From the NCBI GenBank assembly GCA_947627695.1, contig CANQXF010000012.1:1-64000 (forward strand): a stretch of 64,000 nt of DNA, read 5' to 3'. Shown one piece after another: positions 41,701-49,903 of this stretch (the stretch's first letter is position 1; each line of letters opens with the position of its first letter). The notes under the pieces are model-generated. The model saw only the letters and a list, made by a program, of their open reading frames with translations, made no database searches and was not told where the DNA came from. Position numbers and translations under genes: made by a program. The DNA is from an uncultured Ruminiclostridium sp. (GTDB taxonomy: Bacteria; Bacillota; Clostridia; Oscillospirales; Ruminococcaceae).

Positions 41701-44700
41701 ACACGGAAGTAACATTCAGCGGTGAGATCGCCCAGCTTTGCCGTAACAACAGCGTAGCCTTCCGCCTTTGCGGTAACAAGACCTTTTTCAACGGTAACAA
41801 CGCTTGTATCGGAGCTGCTCCACTGAACGTCAGAAATATCCGCAAATACAGGATCGGGTATAACGTTCAGTATCGCTTCCTGACCTACCAGCATAATGAT
41901 ATTTTCTTCCGACAGGGTTATAAATTCAGCGTCAACGTCCTTTATAACGTCGGGACATTCGCTGCTGGGCTTGAACAGTGCGGTAAGCTCCGCATAGTCC
42001 ATCACGTCAGATACCTTTTCAGCTTTGCCGCTGTCGGTATTTACCTTGTAGAAGCCTGCCGTGGGATTTTCAGCGTAGGTCATCGGGTCAGTCTCAGAAC
42101 GATATGTCGCCCAGTAAAGCTGATTTTCCTTATGGTCAAAGCCCATAGACTGATAGAAGCCCTGAAGAGTTTCGACCATTGCCCAGTCGCCGATCTCCTC
42201 ATCATATTCGCTGTCCTCAACGAGAACGCCGGTAGCGACGCCTGTATCTCCTACTTTGGTAACAGCGCCCGTTTCAGCGTCCAGCTTGTACAGCGAAGCA
42301 TTTTCAGCGTCGGTGTCCACGGTGTAAAGATTTCCGCTTTCATCGGCGGCAAGAGCCAGCAGTTCTGTTTCTGCTCCTGTTATCTCAACAGCGTCTGTTA
42401 TCTCGCCGCTGTTGGGATCCATAGTCAGCAGAACCTGAGCTCCCGTATCAGTTGAAGCAAGCAGATAAAGCGTCTTGTTCTGATAATCCAGAGTCATATC
42501 CAAAGCTTTCAGATAATAATCTTCGTAAGTAAGCCAGCCAAGGTCAAGTCTTTCCCAGCTTCCGGGACGAATAGCAAACACATCGCCCATTTCGTCAACG
42601 CCGATTATAAATCCGTCAACGTATTCAGCGGCATTCACGATAGTCTGATCCGCATAGCGCCAGGTCATATCCTCGGCAGAATCCTTGAATGTCCACCAGC
42701 CGTTGTAAACGTCGGTGTTTACAAGATATCCGTATCCGGGATCACCCCAGCTTATCTGCCTGAAGGCGTACCAGGAGTTTTCATCAAGCTCTGCGGGGCG
42801 GTTGAGCGCAACTGTATAGTATTTCTCGTTGCAGCCGTAGTCGCATACCGCTACCTGGAATACGGAGTCAAAGCCGGTAGTGTCGATAACTACCTGTGCG
42901 GAACCGCCGGGTTCATTTTCGACTGTGTAGTATTCCAAAGCATTACCGTCTTTTGTTATGGGAATAACTGCGGCAATGTACTGATTATCGCTTACAGTGA
43001 GGGTCAGCGTGTTGCCTTCCTGCACCGCATCGATAATGCTTGGCTTTTCAGTATCAACGGTTATGGGGACCTCAAAGGAATCGTCAACCACCTCGTCCCC
43101 GTCGTCCAGCTTTGCTGAAACTGTCAGTGTTACCTTGTCGTTGTTCTTAAGACCTGAGAAATCATACATCTCGCCCAGTCCATAGTATTCAATACTGCTG
43201 AACTGGAACGGCACGCAAATGCCGTATGCTTCCGAATAGTATGATTTTACCGCATGAGGATAATCTACCTTATACAAAACCTTTCCGCTTGCGTCCGTCC
43301 ATGTGAAGGACAGCTCCTTAGCGTTGCGCATAAGGGAAGCATAGATATCCGAAAGCCCGTCGATATAGCCGTCTCCGTTAGGAGAAACGACATTGTGCTT
43401 GGAGTCGTATTCAGTATCAGTATAAGGGTTGATACCAAGGAGAGAAACGTCAGTGAATACAACATTGGGATATCTGTTGTATTCCATAGTTTCTTCATCT
43501 TCATACCACCAGCCCGTATCAAATACAGGCGCTTCGCTCCAGTCGCCGTAGAAGCCCGCCATAGGAAGACCCAGATCAACGCCGTCCTTATCGGAAGACG
43601 TCAGTCTTACAAAGCCGTCAACGTATATACCGTTTTCGTAGTTGTCTTCCATATAGGCTTTGTCATCTTCGCCCAGCGTAATGGTAACGTCAACGCTTAC
43701 GCTTCCGTTTGCAGGAACAGTAACGCTGTCCTTGCTGAACTTCACTTCGCTGTCTGTGAGCAGACGGCTTGTTTCGCCCATATACTTTTTACCGTCAACA
43801 GTTATGTACTGGTCGGTGAGCAGGGTAGAACTAAGCGTGTAGGTGTGTTCTTCCGCTGTAAGGTTGTTCAGCGTGAATGTAAAGCTGTAAACACCTGTTT
43901 CGCTGTCGCCAAGAGAAGCCTTGGGAGTAAGCTCATCGCCCTTCTTCACCGTCAGATAAACAGGGGAAGTAACGGCCTTGTAAACATTTGCAAGACCTGC
44001 GCCCTGCCAGCGTGGAGAATAGGGGATATTCTTTTCATCGTCCTCTATAATAGGCGTTGCAGTGCTCATAAGCAGCGCTTCAGCCACGTTGTGAAGATCG
44101 CTTTCGCTCATTGAGGGATAGTTTTCCCTCAGATACTGCAATACCAGGGCGGACATACCCGCAATATGAGGAGTAGCCATTGAAGTACCACTCATATCGC
44201 CATACATTCCGCCGTCAAGAGTTGAATAGATATTTCCGCCGGGAGCAGTTATATCAGGAGTAAGAGTCAGATCGGGAGAAAGACCCCATGAAGAGAATTC
44301 GCTCATCTTGCCTGCGTCGGCAATGGGAGCAGGGGTCTGATTGTCTGCAAGAACGGTTATCGTTCCGATACCGTTTTCGTCAGCGGCGTCCTTCATTGCC
44401 TCGCCGCTTGCCTTTGTGATGAATATGTTGGGGATAAGCTCTGCGTCCATCATATTCATCAGTGAGCCGTCCACGTTATCGTAAACGATAATGCCCATAG
44501 CTCCTGCATTTGCGGCATTAGTCTGCTTTGTAACAAAGTCTATGCCGCCGCGCTGAACAAGAGCTATCTTGCCGTATATATCGTCCGCCTCGGCAAAATC
44601 TTCTTCAGTGCCGGAGCCGGAGATAACTACATATTCAAGCTCTGCGCTTTCCTCGCCCCACAAGAGCGTGGAGAAGGGAATAGCCGATACGTCCGAGTAG

Positions 44701-46085
44701 AGTATCTTTTCTTCGCCCAGCATAAAGAACGCCGCCATCTGAGAGGTGTTGTTATTGCTGGCAACGGCAGTAGCGCCTGCGTAAGTGGCAGGAGAAGAGA
44801 TAATACTGTTGTCAGGGTCACTGGTAAGGTTCTTGTTTGTGCCGCTTGCATTGTTGAGAGCAGCGGAGGTAGCGTTTCCTGCCGCCACAGCAAGGATCAT
44901 ACCGTGTTCTGCGACCTTTGCGTAAATATCGTCCTCCCACTTGTTGCCTGCGGTGCTGAAGCCTGCGCTGGAGCCGAGGCTCATATTAACGGCGTCTGCG
45001 CCAAGACGGAAGCAGTCCTCAAGAGCAGCTGCGATATCGTCCTGATAAGCTCCGCCCTGATCGCCGAATACTTTCATTACAAGTATTTGAGCATTGGGAG
45101 CAACGCCTACTACGTTTGTGCCTTCCGTCTCGTTTGCGGCGGTAATGCCCGCAACGTGAGTACCGTGGTCGCCCTGACCGTCCTGGTGAGTAACGTCGGT
45201 GTCGCCGTCAACGTAGCAGTAAGCATAAGGTATCTTTTCGCTGATATACAGATCGTCAGCGGTAAGACGCTTGTTTCCCGCTTTGCCCGCATAGCCGTTG
45301 GTGGCGTTAAGCTCGCCGCAAACATTGCTTACTTCATCTTTTGTAAGATAGTTTTCGTTGTCGGGCAGATCGCCGGCGAACGAGGGGTGATCAGTGTCAA
45401 GACCTGTGTCAATTATCGCTATGCGCATACCGTCGCCCTTGTAGCCGATATCCCATGCTTCGTGGGAGCCTATCATTCCGCCTGATGCATAGGTAAGGGG
45501 CTGAGCCGTGCCGCTTACGTCCTCGGGAACGTCATAGCGGTTAGCAACGAATGCGTCAGCAACTCCGTCCAGCTGTCTTATATCCGCAAGAGCGCCGTAA
45601 GGCACGTCCACGGAAAGACCGTTGAACAGCACGCTGTATCGGTAGTTGACCTCAACAGGTGATTTTGAAATTGTTGCAATGCCGTTCTTTGACATTGACT
45701 TGTTCACGGCGCTTGTGATCTTTCCTATCATATTGCTTTGCGCAATATCTATCGCATTGTATGCGGAGATCACATTTTCGCCGTTTTCAGCGATTTCGTC
45801 AGCGGTAAAGCCTTTGTCCAGCAGTGACTTTTCCTCAAAAACGATTATCGCTCTTACAATTGTGTCAGGATCTACCTGAGCGTCGGGCAGCAGCAGCGAA
45901 TTGTCCGATCCGTGCGCCAGCACCGAGTCGGGGTCCTCATTTTCCGTTACGGTAACACCGCCGGAAGTATGTACCGAGTTCCCCTTATTTGTCGGGCTGT
46001 AAATATCCGCTGCGGTTACGGGCACTGAGGAAAGCGCCACGCACGCCGCCAGCAGAAGCGCCGACAAACGTTTAAGCTTTTTCAA
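38712..46085 (-). CDS. Giant wall-anchored subtilisin-like protease
   Basis: A 2,457-aa secreted S8 peptidase. Signal peptide KRLSALLLAACVALSSVPVTA. The catalytic triad is complete: Asp in IAIIDTGLDTDHPSF (~226), His in GDHGTHVAGITA (~308), Ser in SGTSMATPHIAG (~631). A protease-associated domain (KIALVQRGGIDF) is inserted before the Ser, and an Fn3-like part follows. The C-terminal 1,300 residues alternate beta-propeller-like repeats (YDASGSYYKLDADT and similar) with three BIG2 Ig-like domains (WSSSDTSVVTVEKG, EIADTSLATVSEDG, WTSSDTSIVTVDENG). The tail has a Pro-rich spacer, NPNTAN (~2423), a helix and KKRSKK. TTG start after AGGAGG. Likely a lactocepin/C5a-peptidase-like protein processor at the cell surface. 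Confidence 0.88.
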   Translation of the reverse strand: MKKLKRLSALLLAACVALSSVPVTAADIYSPTNKGNSVHTSGGVTVTENEDPDSVLAHGSDNSLLLPDAQVDPDTIVRAIIVFEEKSLLDKGFTADEIAENGENVISAYNAIDIAQSNMIGKITSAVNKSMSKNGIATISKSPVEVNYRYSVLFNGLSVDVPYGALADIRQLDGVADAFVANRYDVPEDVSGTAQPLTYASGGMIGSHEAWDIGYKGDGMRIAIIDTGLDTDHPSFAGDLPDNENYLTKDEVSNVCGELNATNGYAGKAGNKRLTADDLYISEKIPYAYCYVDGDTDVTHQDGQGDHGTHVAGITAANETEGTNVVGVAPNAQILVMKVFGDQGGAYQDDIAAALEDCFRLGADAVNMSLGSSAGFSTAGNKWEDDIYAKVAEHGMILAVAAGNATSAALNNASGTNKNLTSDPDNSIISSPATYAGATAVASNNNTSQMAAFFMLGEEKILYSDVSAIPFSTLLWGEESAELEYVVISGSGTEEDFAEADDIYGKIALVQRGGIDFVTKQTNAANAGAMGIIVYDNVDGSLMNMMDAELIPNIFITKASGEAMKDAADENGIGTITVLADNQTPAPIADAGKMSEFSSWGLSPDLTLTPDITAPGGNIYSTLDGGMYGDMSGTSMATPHIAGMSALVLQYLRENYPSMSESDLHNVAEALLMSTATPIIEDDEKNIPYSPRWQGAGLANVYKAVTSPVYLTVKKGDELTPKASLGDSETGVYSFTFTLNNLTAEEHTYTLSSTLLTDQYITVDGKKYMGETSRLLTDSEVKFSKDSVTVPANGSVSVDVTITLGEDDKAYMEDNYENGIYVDGFVRLTSSDKDGVDLGLPMAGFYGDWSEAPVFDTGWWYEDEETMEYNRYPNVVFTDVSLLGINPYTDTEYDSKHNVVSPNGDGYIDGLSDIYASLMRNAKELSFTWTDASGKVLYKVDYPHAVKSYYSEAYGICVPFQFSSIEYYGLGEMYDFSGLKNNDKVTLTVSAKLDDGDEVVDDSFEVPITVDTEKPSIIDAVQEGNTLTLTVSDNQYIAAVIPITKDGNALEYYTVENEPGGSAQVVIDTTGFDSVFQVAVCDYGCNEKYYTVALNRPAELDENSWYAFRQISWGDPGYGYLVNTDVYNGWWTFKDSAEDMTWRYADQTIVNAAEYVDGFIIGVDEMGDVFAIRPGSWERLDLGWLTYEDYYLKALDMTLDYQNKTLYLLASTDTGAQVLLTMDPNSGEITDAVEITGAETELLALAADESGNLYTVDTDAENASLYKLDAETGAVTKVGDTGVATGVLVEDSEYDEEIGDWAMVETLQGFYQSMGFDHKENQLYWATYRSETDPMTYAENPTAGFYKVNTDSGKAEKVSDVMDYAELTALFKPSSECPDVIKDVDAEFITLSEENIIMLVGQEAILNVIPDPVFADISDVQWSSSDTSVVTVEKGLVTAKAEGYAVVTAKLGDLTAECYFRVIDPQGDLRLFDASGYYQFIKVDASDASASVMFDSISPSYAITAAAYRDGKVYAYDASGSYYKLDADTMNGVKVGNAEPMITAMAFNYADGFMYGIKETTVGSMWERITTYELVKINVNNGETQTVSQIDTSVIGQPSYGMAIDYSGNFYFVSLNDFYELQIVKAELNDGEFIATDYAPIPVEMGPSGYASLVYSDANDALFWANDWGQLVWIDAETFDSVYIGGILQMELEGIAMNMGLLEIVENEPDVPDVKATDASMPELIQVLAGGKAAVSVNVEPWNSSSTITYEIADTSLATVSEDGVISGLKPGKTTLTVKVGDITLTAEVKVLPPAGNLYGNILQDYSGSPYGLWISFSDIDPTFADVINQDLFETETSVFAGAYYDGKIYAYVQDADENEEYYTYLMTFDTEADFAAETLGRITYSIRDMAFDYTRGTLFAVESGGKLLEIDTETGDVTVVGDTDLTLVAVACDDKGQLYAVSEEGTLYKLSSDTADAEEVGPTGLTNCTGLQSMHFDTNTGNTYWTYTDVDSVTGGLYLVDLETGAATELGMVAGGAIVTSLYTVPGEAPVIPENVEPEGVVFDKDTEVVPVGEKAELNATVLPVSVSSVDDTLVWTSSDTSIVTVDENGVVTGVAPGVATVTVTDSKGHTATITIIVPSVKRKVFAYDETNTQWVSFDESGVPTAVRKDAEGEELLKASYYVQSEDVIYAYGVDGGFYSIDPYTFERTKLGQVEFGAYESWDGESYPVIPVDMAYNAENGKMYLAANAMAVSEYGFYCAYSFLYEVDVTTGELTVITESEELAFSNLVVIDGQLYAVNAFDTGMFTAIDVETGELTSVALVQGYWSEPSSSRSFFVDEMTGLIYAVRDFAGGGIYGNGDTPEPYLYLFDVNDASLTSVYAMGDAYYNGVFVREPVEEPIMPDWKKPVEPTPNPPTPPTPSEPEPPVDEPTPPSPDEPDDNPNTANGLPVFWASAMAASAVGMFVLSPKMKKRSKK

Positions 46086-46169
46086 TACAGACTACCTCCT
46101 AAAAATTTTTTGACAGCAATTTTGGGCGGCTCATACCGCCAAGGCATAGTCTTACCTTTCTTTTGCGAC

Positions 46170-46187
46170 CTGCAAACATCTTTGCAG
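46170..46187 (-). promoter_or_regulatory. Leader hairpin of subtilase mRNA
   Basis: CTGCAAA, CATC, TTTGCAG, a 7-bp perfect stem close to the transcript 5' end; a second stem GGCGG/CCGCC lies about 40 nt further downstream at 46119-46136. Could stabilise the mRNA or form part of a regulatory leader. Confidence 0.5.
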
Positions 46188-46200
46188 ATAACTGTATAAT

Positions 46201-46229
46201 ATTTTACCACAATATACATAAAAGGTCAA
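46201..46229 (-). promoter_or_regulatory. Subtilase promoter
   Basis: Minus strand TTGACC (46229-46224), 17-nt spacer, TAAAAT (46206-46201). Gives a leader of about 110 nt. Confidence 0.75.
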
Positions 46230-46261
46230 TCACCCGCAAAAAATTTTACCCTCTCAAAGTC

Positions 46262-46290
46262 TTTACATTTATTCCCAAAAGAGTTATAAT
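46262..46290 (+). promoter_or_regulatory. fprA promoter
   Basis: TTTACA, 17-nt spacer, TATAAT, divergent from the subtilase promoter. Confidence 0.8.
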
Positions 46291-46323
46291 AAATCGGAAT
46301 AATTTATACCCAAGGAGGAAAAA

Positions 46324-47487
46324 ATGGATAAAAACATAACGCAGGATATAAAATACATCGGTGTGAACGACCACGATATCGACTTATTCGAGGGACAGTA
46401 CATCGTTCCCAACGGAATGGCGTACAATTCCTATGTTATTCTTGACGAAAAGACCGCCGTTATCGACACGGCAGACGTCCGCTTTGCCGACGAGTGGCTG
46501 AATAACGTTTCCGCCGCCCTTAACGGCAGAAAGCCCGATTACCTCATCGTTCAGCATATGGAGCCCGACCATGCGGGCTGTATCGACGGCTTTATGAAAG
46601 CATATCCCGAAGCAAAAATAGCCGCATCCGCTAAGGCGTTCGCTATGATAGAGCAGTTTTTCGGTGAAACGTATGCCGACCGCCGCATAGTTGCGGGAGA
46701 GGGCGACACTCTCCCTCTCGGCAAGCACACTCTCACCTTTATCACCGCCCCTATGGTGCATTGGCCCGAGGTCATAGTAACATACGATTCTTGTGATAAA
46801 GTCCTTTTCTCCGCCGACGCTTTCGGAAAATTCGGCGCTCTTGATACAGAGGAGGAATGGGACTGCGAAGCCCGACGCTATTATATAGGAATAGTGGGGA
46901 AATACGGCGCTCAAGTCCAGCGCCTGCTTCAAAAGGCAACACAGCTTGATATACAGAAGATATGCCCCACCCACGGACCGATACTCACAGAAAACCTTGA
47001 GCATTATATAAATCTCTACGACATTTGGTCCTCCTACCGCCCCGAAAGCGAGGGGGTAATGATAGCCTACACCTCCGTTTACGGCCATACGAAAGCGGCA
47101 GTAGAGTTCCTTGAAAGCAAGCTCACCGCCAACGGCTGTCCCAAGGTGGTAGTCACCGACCTTGCAAGAGAGGATATGGCGGAGGCGGTAGAGGACGCTT
47201 TCAGATACGGAAAGTTAGTGCTTGCCACCACCACCTACAACGCGGATATTTTCCCCTTTATGAGGGCATTTATCGAGCATCTCACCGAGCGCGGCTATCA
47301 GAACCGCACGATAGCGTTTATTGAAAACGGCTCATGGGCGCCTGTCGCCGCAAAAACAATGGCGGGAATGTTGGCAAACAGCAAGAACATCACCTACGCC
47401 AACACCACCGTAAAGCTGCTTTCCGCCCTGAACGACGAGAGCCGCAGACAGATAGAGGAGCTTGCCGACGAGCTGACCGCTGAGTAA
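46324..47487 (+). CDS. FprA-type diiron flavoprotein (O2/NO reductase)
   Basis: A 387-aa A-type flavoprotein. The N-terminal metallo-beta-lactamase fold carries the diiron ligands in QHMEPDHAG (HxExD), later His residues in APMVHWPE and FSADAFG, and PTHGP. From about residue 245 comes a flavodoxin domain with the FMN phosphate loop AYTSVYGHT. In anaerobes these proteins reduce oxygen to water or nitric oxide to nitrous oxide in the cytosol, fed by rubredoxin. No rubredoxin domain is fused here. SD AAGGAGG, strong promoter, single gene. Protects an anaerobe from oxygen or NO stress. Confidence 0.9.
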   Translation: MDKNITQDIKYIGVNDHDIDLFEGQYIVPNGMAYNSYVILDEKTAVIDTADVRFADEWLNNVSAALNGRKPDYLIVQHMEPDHAGCIDGFMKAYPEAKIAASAKAFAMIEQFFGETYADRRIVAGEGDTLPLGKHTLTFITAPMVHWPEVIVTYDSCDKVLFSADAFGKFGALDTEEEWDCEARRYYIGIVGKYGAQVQRLLQKATQLDIQKICPTHGPILTENLEHYINLYDIWSSYRPESEGVMIAYTSVYGHTKAAVEFLESKLTANGCPKVVVTDLAREDMAEAVEDAFRYGKLVLATTTYNADIFPFMRAFIEHLTERGYQNRTIAFIENGSWAPVAAKTMAGMLANSKNITYANTTVKLLSALNDESRRQIEELADELTAE

Positions 47488-47546
47488 GCCGCAATTTCAG
47501 CGATTTGCCCCGCCTTTTACAGGCAGGGCATTTTTCGAGGTACAAA

Positions 47547-48122
47547 ATGCTTGATAAAAAAATAAAGAGCGTCGATTACGGCTTTGTAAATCTTTCCGCT
47601 ATGCCGAAAGGGAATTACACCGAGGGAAATATTCCTTTTGAGGGAATAAACTGGGCTGTCACCAAAGAATTTTCCTCTTTGGCCAAAAACCACTGCGCCG
47701 CCGTCTGTGTTATGAATCTTGCCCTTTTCTTTGCAAATTTGGGACATAAGGAGCTGACCGAGCGCGGCAGGGAAAATGTTTTCAAAGCCATACACAAGTT
47801 AACGGGAAACGGACCTGTCCCTTTCACCGCAGGAAAGGCAAAAAAATATTTTTCCTCCTGCGGGATAAAGCTTCACTCAAACACATTCGGCTCAAATTTC
47901 ACAAAGCTCCAAAAATCTGTACAAGCTGGAAATCCCTGTATAATCCTTCTCAGCAGCAATTTGACAAACTGGCATTGGGTAATGTGCATAGGCTGGAGAG
48001 AATATGAACAAGGCGAAAAGTACCTTCGCATAGTTGACGGCTGGAACAGCACCTCGGACAGATTTTATCCCGTAAACAAAAGATCCCGCTGGCTCACCTC
48101 CACGCAGTACAGGATAGTATGA
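47547..48122 (+). CDS. Papain-like/C39-like cysteine peptidase fold protein
   Basis: A 191-aa protein with a likely papain-like triad: Cys in NHCAAVCVMNLALFF (helix-starting Cys), His in NWHWVMCIGW, and Asp/Asn in RIVDGWNSTSDRF. This order (C, H, D) matches C39-like and other peptidase folds. No signal peptide or membrane helix. There is no bacteriocin precursor or transporter nearby, so it is not a maturation peptidase by context. ATG 47547 is chosen; the upstream in-frame bases to 47505 lack an SD. Function unknown. Confidence 0.6.
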   Translation: MLDKKIKSVDYGFVNLSAMPKGNYTEGNIPFEGINWAVTKEFSSLAKNHCAAVCVMNLALFFANLGHKELTERGRENVFKAIHKLTGNGPVPFTAGKAKKYFSSCGIKLHSNTFGSNFTKLQKSVQAGNPCIILLSSNLTNWHWVMCIGWREYEQGEKYLRIVDGWNSTSDRFYPVNKRSRWLTSTQYRIV

Positions 48123-48131
48123 CAATACAAA

Positions 48132-48166
48132 AAACCGCCTTTCCCAACGAAAGACGGTTTATTTTT
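48132..48166. terminator. Terminator between convergent genes
   Basis: AAACCG with an inner CTTTC pairs with GAAAG and CGGTTT; T run on the plus strand, A run on the 5' side. Confidence 0.8.
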
Positions 48167-48179
48167 ATAATTTTTTCGA

Positions 48180-48677
48180 TTACGCCCCAAACAGCGCCCC
48201 GAACAGCATATCTCCACCGTTCAGCAAGCAAACGGCGTGAGTTCCCGCCGCCTTTTCTCCAAGACCCACACCCTCCTCGGTGGTAGCCTTGACGTTCACC
48301 TGCCGCAGGTCTATCTTGCAGTGCTTTGCGATATTTTCTTCCATCTGAGGGATATACTCCGCTATTTTCGGCCTCAGCATAACAACGGTGCAGTCTATGT
48401 TTGAAACGGTATACCCCGCTTTTCCTATCATATCAATAACCCTGTCCAACAGCTCCAGACTTGAAATATCCATGTACTGCTCATCATTGTCAGGGAAATG
48501 CCTGCCGATATCTCCCATTCCCGCCGCACCCAGCAGTGCGTCCATAACTGCGTGTACCAGCACGTCTGCGTCCGAATGACCCAGCAGTCCCTTTTCAGAA
48601 GGAATTTCCACCCCGCCTAAGATCAGCTTTCTGCCTTCCGCAAAAAGATGTACGTCGTACCCGTGACCTATTTTCAT
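48180..48677 (-). CDS. ispF: 2-C-methyl-D-erythritol 2,4-cyclodiphosphate synthase
   Basis: A 165-aa enzyme of the MEP isoprenoid pathway that converts CDP-methylerythritol 2-phosphate to the cyclic diphosphate in the cytosol. Zn ligands are in HGYDVH near the start; GGVEIPSEKGLLGHSDADVLVHAVMDALLGA is the family signature, and VNVKATTEEGVG is the cytidine-binding block. ATG 48677 gives the usual N-terminus MKIGHGYDVH with GGAAAGG before it. IspD is not adjacent. Confident. Confidence 0.95.
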   Translation of the reverse strand: MKIGHGYDVHLFAEGRKLILGGVEIPSEKGLLGHSDADVLVHAVMDALLGAAGMGDIGRHFPDNDEQYMDISSLELLDRVIDMIGKAGYTVSNIDCTVVMLRPKIAEYIPQMEENIAKHCKIDLRQVNVKATTEEGVGLGEKAAGTHAVCLLNGGDMLFGALFGA

Positions 48678-48741
48678 AGCCTTTCCTTTCAAAACAAGGG
48701 ACAGTTGACCTGCCCCTTTATTTTAATTGTTTTTATCCGAT

Positions 48742-49884
48742 TTATTTTTCCTTATCCATATCCTTATAGTTTCCCAAAAACCTGTAATACCCGCAGTCCC
48801 TCTCCAAATTGCACATCAGCTTTGTCACCGAGGGATTTTTCACACTGCCCTCAAAATCCAGGTAGAAGATGAACTCAAACCCCTCCGTCCCCGTTTTCTT
48901 TTTTATTCTCGGCGGCATAGGTCTGCTCTCTATCTTCGTCAGGTTCAGCCCGCTGTAAGAAAATCTGGTGAGCAGTCTGTACAGCGACCCGCTGTGATGC
49001 GGGAGAGACAGGCAAATACTTACGATATCCGCATTTTCGCTTATCTGCAAGGTCTTTGAGATAACAATGAACCTTGTGAAATTTTCATCGCTGTCCGCAA
49101 TGCCCTCCTTCACCGTTTCCAACCCATACAACTCAGCGCAGTGAGCAGAGCATATGCAGGCGGTATCGCTGCCGCCGTTCGCCACCTGCCTTGCGGCAAG
49201 GGAGGTATTGGGAGCAGTCAGCGTTTCGTATCCGTTTTCCCTGATAAACGCCGAGCATTGGTGCAGCGCCTGTTCGTGGGACATTACCCTTTTTATTTCC
49301 GTATTTTTGCTTTTTGCGGCAAGTATATGCCTTACAGGAATGGAAAGCCTGCCGCATACGAACATATCATACTGCTCCAGCAGGTCGTAGGTTCCGTCAA
49401 CTCCGCCTGCGGTGGAATTTTCGATAGGAACGACGCCGTAGTCCGCCTCATTCCTGTCCACAGCGCGGAAAACCTGTTCAAACGTATCGTAAAACCTTAT
49501 CTCTTTGGGATTTCTGAAAGCCTTTATGCAGGCCTCCTCCGAATAGCTCCCCGCAATTCCGGGACAAGCTACCACAGGCTCCTCCACCGCTTTTTCGGAT
49601 ATGACCTCTTTGTATTCTGTAAGCTGTTCCTGCTGAAGGCACTTGGAAATATCCATTATCTGGGAAAACAACAGCCTTGACGCCGCTTCAAGCCCTTTGG
49701 GAGCATTTTCCTCCGCCTTGTCCAGAACCTGCTGTTCTCTTCCTCCCTGAAACACGGGAAGACCGTTTTTCGCCTTGTATTCCGCTACCAGCCCGCAAAG
49801 CTCCATTCTTTTTGCAAATATATCCAGCAGCTCGCTGTCCAGCTTGTCTATATCCGTTCTCAGTTGTTCAAGGTCCATCTGCAT
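48742..49884 (-). CDS. pheA: P-protein: chorismate mutase-prephenate dehydratase
   Basis: A 380-aa bifunctional phenylalanine-pathway enzyme. Residues 1-85 are an AroQ chorismate mutase (LEQLRTDIDKLDSELLDIFAKRMEL, then KNGLPVFQGGREQQ). Next is the prephenate dehydratase domain (GIAGSYSEEACIKAF, VVPIENSTAGGVDGTYDLL, and the catalytic ENFTRF). A C-terminal ACT domain (VSICLSLPHHSGSLYRLLTRFSYSGLNLTKIESRP) binds Phe for feedback control. ATG 49884 or 49878 are both possible; GAAGGG lies 3 or 9 nt upstream. It ends 20 nt after the pseudokinase stop, so it may be cotranscribed with that gene. Confidence 0.95.
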   Translation of the reverse strand: MQMDLEQLRTDIDKLDSELLDIFAKRMELCGLVAEYKAKNGLPVFQGGREQQVLDKAEENAPKGLEAASRLLFSQIMDISKCLQQEQLTEYKEVISEKAVEEPVVACPGIAGSYSEEACIKAFRNPKEIRFYDTFEQVFRAVDRNEADYGVVPIENSTAGGVDGTYDLLEQYDMFVCGRLSIPVRHILAAKSKNTEIKRVMSHEQALHQCSAFIRENGYETLTAPNTSLAARQVANGGSDTACICSAHCAELYGLETVKEGIADSDENFTRFIVISKTLQISENADIVSICLSLPHHSGSLYRLLTRFSYSGLNLTKIESRPMPPRIKKKTGTEGFEFIFYLDFEGSVKNPSVTKLMCNLERDCGYYRFLGNYKDMDKEK

Positions 49885-49903
49885 TTTCCCTTCGTGAAGT
49901 AAA

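Noticed and set aside
43254..44114. Plus-strand 286-aa open frame opposite the subtilase gene
   Set aside because: It is antisense to conserved S8 protease coding sequence, has low-complexity Val/Arg-rich composition and no ribosome site. The other long frames on the plus strand between 39760 and 45879 are the same kind of shadow.
46086..46200. c-di-GMP-I riboswitch upstream of the subtilase
   Set aside because: GTCGCAAAAG resembles the core, but the second half of the core and the tetraloop-receptor pairing could not be found.
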